The notes under the pieces: model-generated
What the model was told of the DNA's origin: nothing
What the model saw: the letters and a program-made list of their open reading frames with translations, nothing else
Databases searched by the model: none
Shown: one piece after another, positions 55,690 through 64,000 of the stretch
Numbering within the stretch: position 1 is the first letter of the stretch
How the letters are laid out: every line of letters begins with the position of its first letter
Made by a program: the position numbers and the translations under genes
NCBI GenBank assembly: GCA_948099385.1
Contig: CANUEZ040000208.1
Location: 1,364,001-1,428,000 of the forward strand
Length of the DNA: 64,000 nucleotides
Source: Fasciola hepatica
Taxonomy: Eukaryota; Platyhelminthes; Trematoda; Plagiorchiida; Fasciolidae
Direction: 5' to 3'

Positions 55690-57780
55690 ATAATTACAGA
55701 TGGTGATACGGAATCCTTCTTCCAATACAAGTGATATGAATTGCGGAATAAAATTTAAACCCACAAACAAAAGACCCTATGGAATTGGTTTGTAGGGGAA
55801 TGCTCACGTAGGTCCTGTTTATTGATCCTGCCGCTGAAGGGGGAGAGAATAAAAGTGGGTGGGATTACATAAATATGAAGAGCGTTCCATGGTTTATAGG
55901 TCCCCAGAAAAAGTGAAGATGGAAATATAGAAGTACGACACCTAGTGACAGAAACTTGATAGGGATGATTAGTTGCCTGGGCATGTGATGATCGGGAACA
56001 GATTTTTAGACCAGGGACTGCCGATGCAAGCTCTGAAGAACGAAACCAGAGTATTCCTGGTAGAACAAGGACAACGAAGCAGCAGTCCGACGATGGGCTA
56101 GTTACTGCAGATTGGAGGTTAAAGAAGAGTTGTCAATCAGCCGGATGGTCTTTTGGTAAATCCGATCAAGACGAGGGTGAGAGGTATACGAAGCTCCATC
56201 CCACACGTGACTGCAGTATTCAAGTGCGGGTAGGGCATCATATATATATACAGCGGAATAATGTGAGTTAGAACAGAAATACTTCCGGCGCGTAACAGAA
56301 AACCACCCTTGAACGCAGAAAAAGAGGCGACTTAAGATATGAAGGCGGATCATAGCAGAGAAGAAGTTATAGATAAGTTAAGGAGAGAGGTAGAATACGT
56401 GGTATGCAGCACAGTTGAATCAAAGAATAAATGAGAGATGAATAAATGATGTTTCAGGAAAATTGAGAGAGGGAGGTTTCGAAAGCAAAACATAGACCAT
56501 AAATGTGGGGTCTTCAGGAGGAGATCTGTTCGAGGTCGGAGTTTAAAGATACAGTGATTACACTGCGGTCACGATCAATGGTGGTGTTTTCATGTTGGGC
56601 GGTGTAGTGAGAAAAGGAGGGATGAAGGGTTTCGTCATCGACAAAGTATCGGATTTCTTTGGAAGTTGTAGATCGTAGATCATTACTGAAGAGAATAAAG
56701 AGGGTGGACGCAAGTATGGACTCTGAGGAATCGCCAGCTTTCACAGGAAATGGCTAAGACAGAATCGAATCAACCTGGGCGAAGATGATTTACTTGCTAA
56801 AAAAAACTTAATTATCACGATACGAGAGCAAAAGAGAACCCGAACGTGGAGAGTTTGGCCGGAAGACCCTCAAGCCGAACTGGGCCAAGGGCCTTGGATA
56901 TGTCAGGAGAGACGATGCGTGTTTCTCCGTGGTTGTCGAGCGCAGCCGACCAGGAATGGGAAACCAGAGCCAGGAGAATCGCAGTGGGACGGTGAGGTGA
57001 TTACTCAGAAGTCCTTTGCATACTGGAAACGTATGCAGTCGATCAGCAGTGACAGTTTCGAGCACCTTAGAAATAATAGGTGGGAGAGAAACAAGAGGAT
57101 AGTTATTCGGGCCGGAAAGATCACAGAACTTGAGAACAGGAGAAAATCACAACGCCTTCCCAGGTGATCGAAAAGTACGCAGTTGGAATGAGAAACAGAA
57201 AAGACGACGTAAGAGGGACCAATTCCGAGGCTCACGTTCCAAGGAGGATGGGTGGTGTACCGTCTGGTTCGGGTGATTGGCATAAGTTCGGATAACACAA
57301 CGCTTGTCGGATCTTCCTTGTGTAAATAAATTGGAAAATAGGGAACAGAGGGAAGAGGGGAAAAGGAGGAATTGAGATGATAGGGCAATAAGGAGATTTG
57401 GAGGCAAGCCGGGAAGCAAGAACCTCAACTGTCTCGCTTGGTTCACATACGAGATCATCAAGGGGACTACACATGAAAGTGAGAGAAAGGGGAAAATTGT
57501 TGGGGATTGCTTTGGCAGAAGACCAAGCTTCTCGGCTACCGGGGAGGAGTGAGAGTAAGCGTTTGGCTCTCGGGCGGGCAAAGCTCTCATTGGCGCTCTG
57601 TATCGTTGGCAAGCATATGTTTGTGGCTTGTACGTGGCAGCAGTGGGAATCGCAAGTGGGCAAACGGCATTACCAAAAAACACCCGAATCGGAATTCCAT
57701 GTCGTCAGGATTTATTTGGCAGTTATTTGATAAATGCTGCCATTTGGTATGTTCTGAGGAAGTTTAAGTAGACAAAGTTG
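55690..57780 (-). mobile_element. Non-LTR retrotransposon (Jockey/CR1-like), polymerase region
   Basis: Minus strand, purine-rich on the plus strand. From about 57690 downwards: the post-endonuclease tract ('AIPNNFPLSLTFMCSP' region), then near 57100-57000 'SVSPTY'-type polymerase entry and 'LETVTADRLHTFPVCKGLLS'. After a broken motif A region comes 'SILASTLFILFSNDLRS' (motif B-like) and 'IRYFVDDETLH' at about 56650, where the DD pair of motif C is kept. The thumb follows: 'ALEYCSHVWDGA' and 'DRIYQKTIRLIDNSSL' at 56230-56120. The C-terminal tail continues to about 55690. Many frameshifts. The clade is inferred from the thumb signature. Confidence 0.8.
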
Positions 57781-58150
57781 ATAAACCACTCAACGGCCAC
57801 CAAAAAATGGCCCTTTTCTTGGTAAAATAAATACACAGCACCATCATTTCCCAAGGTTGGCATAGCTTCCGCGTTGACCCCGTTGAGTAAAGCCCAGAAC
57901 CAAGGCGAATCTAGCCAAGAATCAAGATAGATTCGGTGCTAGTTTGCAGATAGATATAACTGTCAGCCTCAACAACTATCTATCATTAGGTCAATCAGCG
58001 GAATCAGATTCATCGTCTGACAATCGTTCATGCTCAACGGGCAAGGCACAGACAATGGCAGTAGCAAATTTGAAGTGATCGAGTAACGTTTTTGCGATAA
58101 AATGAAGGGTTGACTTGTGGGACCACCGAAGGAAATATACGTTGGTCGTC
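57781..58150. other. Unassigned stretch, possible 5' LTR of the next element
   Basis: Lies directly upstream of Gypsy leader-like sequence. No matching 3' repeat was found by eye. Confidence 0.3.
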
Positions 58151-58154
58151 CAGT

Positions 58155-60650
58155 GGCAAAGGTACACATGCACACACACAACTACTGACAGCAAAACGGC
58201 GAGGCTACCGCAATTATCCATTCTCGTCATTTTCACAGCTGGGGTCGACGATGGTGAATTGCTAGTGCCTCCGCGTATCTAAATAGTCAGGAATTGTTTC
58301 TGACATGAGTGACTGTGAACGCCGTGCTCAGACTGCCACACTGGCTGGTAAAAAAACGAATAACTATGCATTGTAAGTGCGAGGGCAAAGTGTGTCTTGT
58401 CGCGAATTCATTCAAAAACTGACTAAGCAAGCTGCCCGCTGTAATTATAGAGATCGGTTGAAGGTGATGCTTTGCGATCGACTAATTGCCGAAATCAACA
58501 GCATCACGATACAGCGGTGCTTACTGGAACAGAAGAGCTTGAACATTTCAGAGGCTCGCAGCATTTGTGAGCCATTTGTTGGTAGTCCGTCTTTCCTGGG
58601 ATTGAATGCATTACGAGCCATGAGCCACTCACTTTCATTTCATGCACCGTCAGCCACTCCCGTTGATCCTGTGATTCTGCAACAGCTAGTGATACAATGC
58701 TTCAACAAGCGTGGCAGAATGGCAGTGGAGCCGGTGAAGTTGGAAGTTGATGGTGATCCAGTGTTCGTCGAACGAAGAGTGCTGTACAACGAGCAAACAG
58801 AGAAGGTGTTCTGAAAGTACTGAGGCAAATGGAGTGGAAGGGTGTGATCACTCCAGTCAGCCCCTCTTTTTGGGTGACTCCGATAGTTGTAGCAATGAAA
58901 GCGATGGAAAGATGCCACGTATATTTGGGGGCCGTGCGAGATCTCATTATTAGCATAGATGAACGTCAAAGATTATCCCCATTCGCGCCATCGGAAAACA
59001 CAGTGCTAATCGCTGATGCATCTGAGGTAGGAATGAGCGCGGGGATTGAACGAGACGGATGCTCGGTGTACTGTATCTCTCGACGTCTGAATCCTGCTGA
59101 GAAGGGAAACTCGCAGACACTGAAAGATGCTACAGTTGTATTCTTCACAAATACCTGTTTGGATTACAGTTCACAATTGTCACGGACCACCAAATGCCAC
59201 AGTTTCTATTCAACCCGAATAAATCAGTTTCTAAGTCCACAGCGGCCATGATGCATAGGTGGAGTATTGCTCTGGTGGCATATTATTACAAAATCTTACA
59301 TCGGCCTGGTGAAACAATTCCGCATGCTGATGTTCTATCAAGATTTCCGCGATTCACCGCGATTCGCCGCAGCTGAACAGTGTTATTTCATGTCAACTGC
59401 CAATCCAGTTTAGAGAGATAGTAATACTCGTCAGCATTCACTGCTATCACGAAAGACTGGCCACCGGAGTTGAAACGAAAGTATTCACAGTTTTTCGTGA
59501 ACCGAGAGTAATTATGCATTTCAACCTGACGGAGTACTGCGTCGTGGTGATCGGTTGGCCATGCCTCCTCCCCTAGACAAAACGGTACTAGAAGACATGC
59601 ATAAAGGTCACTTTTGGTTTGGAGAAGATGAAGTCTCTGGCTCGGCCAATGTACTGGTGTCCTTAGTTGGATGCGGACATATCAACAACAGCCAAGAACT
59701 CTGACGCGTATCTACATAAAGCGAAATCGAGACCAAAATACCAGAACCCGTGGCACGACAGCTAGATACCATTGCAACGTATAAAAGCGGATTTCTGCGG
59801 TCCGTTCCTGAACAGATACCATGCCCTCGTACTGATCCACTCATACTCGAAATGGCCTGAAGTATTTTTGACATCAACGCCAAACACGTTGTTCGTAATC
59901 CCGGCATTAAGGAAAGCTTCAGTCGGGAAGGTATCCCAAAAGTGATGGTCACCGATAATGGTTTCCAGTTCTGTGCATTTGAGTTGAGATATGAGTTGGA
60001 TAAAATTGGCTGTCGACATCTTCGAAAGGCACCCCTACAATTATGTTCTAAGGGCGCTGTGGACATTTTGGTAAATAATTGAGAAGCGCAATCGCCTAAG
60101 CCAATCTTAATACGCTGCCGGAATTGGAGACGTGTCTGGATATTTCTCTCTGGCAACATCGGAACGCAGGGCATTCAACGACGAAGGAGACTCCAGCCAT
60201 GTTCAAATCTGAAAGAATCAGGTCGTCGCTAAGATGCTTGGATTCCAGTGGTGTAGCATGCTTTGGAGGCAACGATCTTCGACCAGTTAGTGCGATCAGT
60301 ACAAAGCAACTTGTTCAATCCACGGTCAAGATCACGGACCTTTAAGACACAACCTTACATCGGCGCCACATCAGTCAACATCATTTCAGAGAAGCTCCCG
60401 AATTCACAGCAGATACCGTGACCGAGAATGATGATCGTGCTGCTCCAAACGAAGAAGACAAAACAGTCGATGAAACCCACCTACAGCCTACTGCACCAAT
60501 CCGAAGATCTGTCCTGCAAGCAAGTCAATTCGATGAGAATTTTTGGAGAGAAAGAGGCTGTATTGATCCGATTGGCTCCACAATCGGTCCAGTGCGCTAC
60601 AGCTCCATTTCCAGTATCTAGCCAATCGGATAAAGCCGAGTTGTAATTGT
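58155..60650 (+). mobile_element. Ty3/Gypsy retrotransposon, internally deleted
   Basis: Leader (58155-58370), gag at 58377-58570 ('REFIQKLTKQAARCNYRDRL', 'SLNISEARSIC'), then a jump to the polymerase N-terminus ('EVDGDPVFVERRVLYNEQTE', 'LRQMEWKGVITPVSPSFWVT'). A second jump removes the catalytic palm and leads to RNase H ('LIADASEVGMSAGIERDG', 'YCISRRLNPAEKGNSQTLKD', 'MHRWSIALVAYYYKILHRPG'). Integrase follows from about 59480 with 'DKTVLEDMHKGHFWF' and 'GIPKVMVTDNGFQF', and the C-terminal tail at 60360-60600 ('LQPTAPIRRSVLQASQ'). Zinc knuckle, protease and reverse transcriptase core are missing. Frameshifts and stops are common after 59150. Confidence 0.85.
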
Positions 60651-62200
60651 TAGATCGTCTAGATACAGTGATATCGCCTTGCGACTGGTCAAGGCGTTAT
60701 TTGCCAATGAATACATGACTTTTTGTAGATAAACGAGTGAGCATCAACCAAATGCAACAGAATACATTCTTGCTGTTCGCGTCTGATCTTGTCGTTCTTC
60801 GAGTGCGCATAGTCCGGGTCCAGGTTATATCATTACGTACAACTGGCTGGTTTGATACAATTCCTACAGCCAAACCATTTCGTTTTCCAGTAGAACAGTA
60901 GAGGCATGTGAATCAATTTTGTCCGCACGATTTTAGATCCACTTACAGATTACGTGCTAATCAGAACCCTTCGTCACCATGCAGAACGGAAATGGTAACT
61001 TGTTTGCAAGTAGGTATTCAAAGGAAAGTTAATGCTAACCCAAAGAACGAAGAGGCCGCAGGTGCAACCAAATAGAATGGATTTCAGTTTTTGATGTGCT
61101 TTTGAACTCAGCCCTACGCGAATGGTATATTCAAGCGTGGTGGTAAAGGAACGAAATGGTTTTTAGTATTGTTGAGTGGAGCAACTTTAGATGGGCTTCT
61201 GAAGTGCTTCTATTGATTTTTAGGCCTCCGTGCGGCCGTTTACAGATTTGAATTTGTCTCAGCCCGGCTATACCGTTCACTCTCGTTTGCCTCGTATGCC
61301 TATCAATCCGCAGTCAGCTGACCTTACTGATGCATGCACACGCAGGTACGGTCCTCCCGTGTAACGGTTCGATCAATTGCTTTTGTATAAACGCGTTTGC
61401 ATTCACACCGCGTCAGCCTTTTCTCTACACTTTCAACTGTGTTACGGATGGTTCGAACTGTCATGTCATGACTTTCATCGAAAATAGTCAATGTCAATCA
61501 GAGCAACGTGTCTAGCCAATAAGGCCAAGACATTTTACATCGGTTCTTGATCTGTAATGCGAACGGATCAGCCTGTGTTCTAATAGTTTCAGTACTTTAT
61601 TCACATTCTAGTAAAGTGCACGTAGTTCAGTTTAGCGTAAACAGGGGAAAAACGATTTCATTTATTTTCTGATGTAGAAAAACAAAGTGTCTGATACTAT
61701 CCTAGAACTGCCCGCTGATATTTTCCATCCCATCTTTAATTTATATAAATCCATTAGAAAAGAACGTGGGACATTCGAAACGCTCCATTGGCGGAACCAG
61801 AAAATAACGGGAAACCGAAATAAAATCAGTGAAACAGTTATGGAAAATGGAGAAATCTAGTTTGACAGAACTGCGTAAGTTCTTCAGAGTGCAAAGGCCA
61901 ATTAAGTCACCTGCATCCAGAGTACACTAGCTGCGTTTGGATGTCAACTAGTACTAGTTATTGGAGATAACCAAACAGGAACTCTCCCAACAAAGTAAGA
62001 TCTTCTCCATCAACTTGAGCACAGAAGAAGTGATGACGATGGAACAGGTCGTTTCGATAAAAGCGGAAAACAGTATTTTAAAAAGATCCCGCTGCTACGG
62101 TTTTCCAGCAGGTGAAAATAGCACAGGGCAAAACCAAATCAGACTGCTCCGTATTGAACTAAAAGTAGAAATATGACCAGTATTCCAAAAGAAATCCCAA
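60651..62200. other. Unassigned stretch
   Basis: Could include a 3' LTR of the preceding Gypsy element, but no repeat partner was found. No coding signature was recognised. Confidence 0.3.
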
Positions 62201-62700
62201 CCGGTGCCTCCAAATGTCTCAGTATGGTCTAGGGTGGATGCTTCAGGCTCCTAGAAAACTATTCGTCCTAAATGCCCCTCAAAATGCTCCCAAAAGACGG
62301 TGCGTCTAACACAGCCTCTGCCGAGGAAGTCCTACTCACTGCCTTCTCGTGGCGGAGGTGTTCACACTAAAACGAGATGACGAAAGTGAATGCACGTCGT
62401 TCTCACCCGGATTGGCTGACTAATAGTCCCTCTAAAGTAAATGGCTAAACCCTGATTCCAAACCAACCATAGATGGCGCATGAGGCAAACAACGGTAATC
62501 CCACCGGCATCTGTAGCGGTGAATGCACTGGGTACACAAGATGTTTGGCCTCATCCGAAGGGCGAATGAACCAAGGAATCAGTCTACGGCCCTCAGTGGG
62601 TTACGGGCCCCGCATTTCATCCCGCTGTCTTGCGGGTTAGGCTGCGGTTGAGGATCCCTAAGGAATTCACCAGCTTTGGCTTGTGTAGGTTTGGATCCTG
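62200..62700. other. Relatively GC-rich block of unknown nature
   Basis: Clearly richer in G+C than its surroundings (for example TTACGGGCCCCGCATTTCATC region, 62620-62645) with no long frame. It lies just beyond the LTR-like end of the inverted Gypsy derivative. It might be element-internal sequence (primer-binding site and leader), a short interspersed element, or unrelated. Confidence 0.3.
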
Positions 62701-62739
62701 CCCGCGACCCCAATTGTGATGACCAGATTGCATGAAACG

Positions 62740-64000
62740 AAATCAGAAATCACACCAACTGGTGCTGGAATGTATTGTTTTTCAGCGTATAAAATACGGC
62801 ATATACATGGGCATGAAATATGGAAGGGATAGCATTCACACCAAAGTATTTATCCATCAGTAATGTGATTGGTGGACAAAGGTTTGCTCGACACTGTCAC
62901 ATGATATGCGCGCGACACGCATACTGCGATAATCAAGATTTATCTTAGGAACGAGATGAGTCATACGCGCATGACTCATTTGTTCGTATGCAGAAATGCG
63001 TGGATGCTGATTGGAATGTATATCGAACGAATGAACACTGATTGATCCAAAGTTGTTTTCTCGACCCGCATGTGAATATGACAGCGTCAACACATCCTGC
63101 CCCCTGTTATCCTGCAGTCATGACGCCACTCATTAGAACATTCGACACAGGGTTAAGACGAGGTATTCTACGCAATAGAACTAGATTGCAAACGTGTATG
63201 TCTTTTTCCACTTCATCGGGTCGCTCTTCAACTGGCACTCTATTGCTTACCTGATCAGTGTGTCTTTTATGAGCTGAACCATTTCGTAAATCCGTAATTT
63301 CCCAAAATCTCTATCCAGCCTGTCGTGTAGTATTATTTATGGATCGTCAGAGCCAGTTATCAGGAGAACAGGAAATATCTGTTGAATCCTGGGCCTTTAA
63401 AGACTCTCGCAGTTGACACGTCCTGCATAGAACCACTGAATGGTTTGATGAACTCACTTGAACTTCCCATGTTTCAACAGAGTTTCATGGGATGCGATTT
63501 GAGCACGTACGTCGAGGTGATGTACGCAACTTTGACCTTCTGTGTAGAGTAGATTTCCCATTTAGTTGTGGTTTCCAGTGGCTGCGTTTTCCTTTCACTT
63601 TGTGCATATGAACTCTCGTTAAATCGTGCGTGAGTTGTTTGACGTGATGAATTCTCATCGAACAAAGTTAGCAGTAGATCTGGACTTCTCATTGCACTCA
63701 AACACCAAATGGATGGACTGTCACGTGGAATCTTAAAGTTAACAGTTACGACTGGCCACTATCCCTTCTATTACTCAAATCACCTTCACCGAGATGATCA
63801 AGCCCATGACCGGTAACACCACGTACTAACATCACTGTTTTCTTTGTTCGCAGATCCATAATAGCCTAACCAAAATGCACTCAGGAAGAGTAGATTCCGA
63901 ACTTCCAGTATTCACAATGAGATTGTGTCTAGCATCAGATGCAAATACAACAGTCTTATGATTGAATTGCTGGTCACCACCGCGATGATGGAGTGACAAA
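62740..64000 (-). mobile_element. Ty3/Gypsy deletion derivative, copy 2 (inverted)
   Basis: The reverse complement aligns with 29220-30466 along about 1.25 kb. Matching landmarks are the protease region ('RSPDLLLTLFDENSSRQTTH' against 'RNPDLLLTLFSENSSCRTTP'), the segment AAAGGCCCAGGATTCAACAG, the CACACTGATCAGGTA / CATACTGACCAGGTA joint and the LTR-like end. The same domains are missing at the same place. The window ends inside this copy, so its 5' part is not visible. Confidence 0.85.
62745..63045 (-). repeat. LTR-like 3' end of Gypsy derivative, copy 2
   Basis: Reverse complement matches 30150-30466. Beyond the shared CAGTTGGTGTGATTTCTGAT it continues TTCGTTTCATGCAATCTGG and then GGTCATCACAATTGGGGTCG. 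If CA ends the LTR, the TTGGGGTCGCGG that follows could be a primer-binding site; this was not tested against a tRNA. Confidence 0.6.

Noticed and set aside
57398..57767. Plus-strand open frames of 86-110 codons
   Set aside because: They are antisense shadows of the minus-strand non-LTR retrotransposon.
1..64000. Hammerhead ribozymes, which occur in some Penelope terminal repeats
   Set aside because: CTGATGA-type cores near 5400, 11990, 16550 and 19430 lack the matching GAAA and stem pairings; none lies in a Penelope leader.
1..64000. Bacterial-type systems, CRISPR arrays, phage modules
   Set aside because: No direct-repeat arrays, no operon-like gene packing and clear eukaryotic splice and retroelement signatures throughout.

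Overview
This 64 kb window is eukaryotic and retroelement-rich. It has about 40% GC, no operons, long stretches without reading frames, short spliced exons, (AT)n and (AC)n microsatellites, and pieces of at least six retroelement lineages: Penelope-like, RTE, a Jockey/CR1-like non-LTR element, BEL/Pao and several Ty3/Gypsy families. Very small introns (one of 37 bp) beside multi-kilobase introns filled with Gypsy, RTE and Penelope debris resemble a flatworm, most likely a digenean trematode. That placement is inferred from gene architecture and element mix, not from a marker gene. Host gene: on the plus strand from about 2.46 to 10.08 kb, eleven short open blocks have plausible GT/AG boundaries. 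From 2460 to 8512 every junction is phase-compatible, and the blocks at 8897-10079 are compatible with each other; one junction between 8512 and 8897 is unresolved. The encoded protein is unusually rich in N-glycosylation sequons and carries a discoidin (F5/8 type C)-like segment and then a C-type-lectin-like segment, so it is probably secreted or membrane-anchored. Further phase-compatible blocks at 10.95, 15.9 and 24.3 kb may extend it. Sequon-bearing exon candidates at 36.7-41.5 kb and a terminal exon with one membrane helix and a short basic tail at 46.2 kb may belong to it or to a second gene. Three exon-like blocks on the minus strand at 27.4-28.6 kb suggest another gene. Mobile DNA, left to right: Penelope-like fragments 0.65-2.1 kb; BEL/Pao integrase region 13.5-14.8 kb; Gypsy RNase H fragment 17.9-18.5 kb; RTE element (minus) 18.9-20.8 kb with its polymerase core deleted; Penelope GIY-YIG endonuclease between inverted 196-bp arms 21.9-22.7 kb, abutting a Gypsy zinc-knuckle/protease fragment (minus) 22.7-23.2 kb; a Gypsy deletion derivative 28.7-30.5 kb; Gypsy gag 32.6-33.4 kb; an imperfect hairpin 36.25-36.44 kb; Gypsy RNase H/integrase 41.9-42.2 kb; two head-to-head Penelope elements 47.3-50.7 kb; a non-LTR retrotransposon (minus) 55.7-57.8 kb; a Gypsy element 58.15-60.65 kb; and a second, inverted copy of the Gypsy deletion derivative 62.7-64.0 kb. 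All recognised retroelements are broken by stops, frameshifts or deletions. I see no bacterial-type systems, CRISPR arrays or rRNA genes and could not identify a tRNA by eye. The most unusual signals are the sequon-rich lectin-like gene, the two inverted copies of one Gypsy derivative carrying the same internal deletion, and the inverted-arm Penelope structure.
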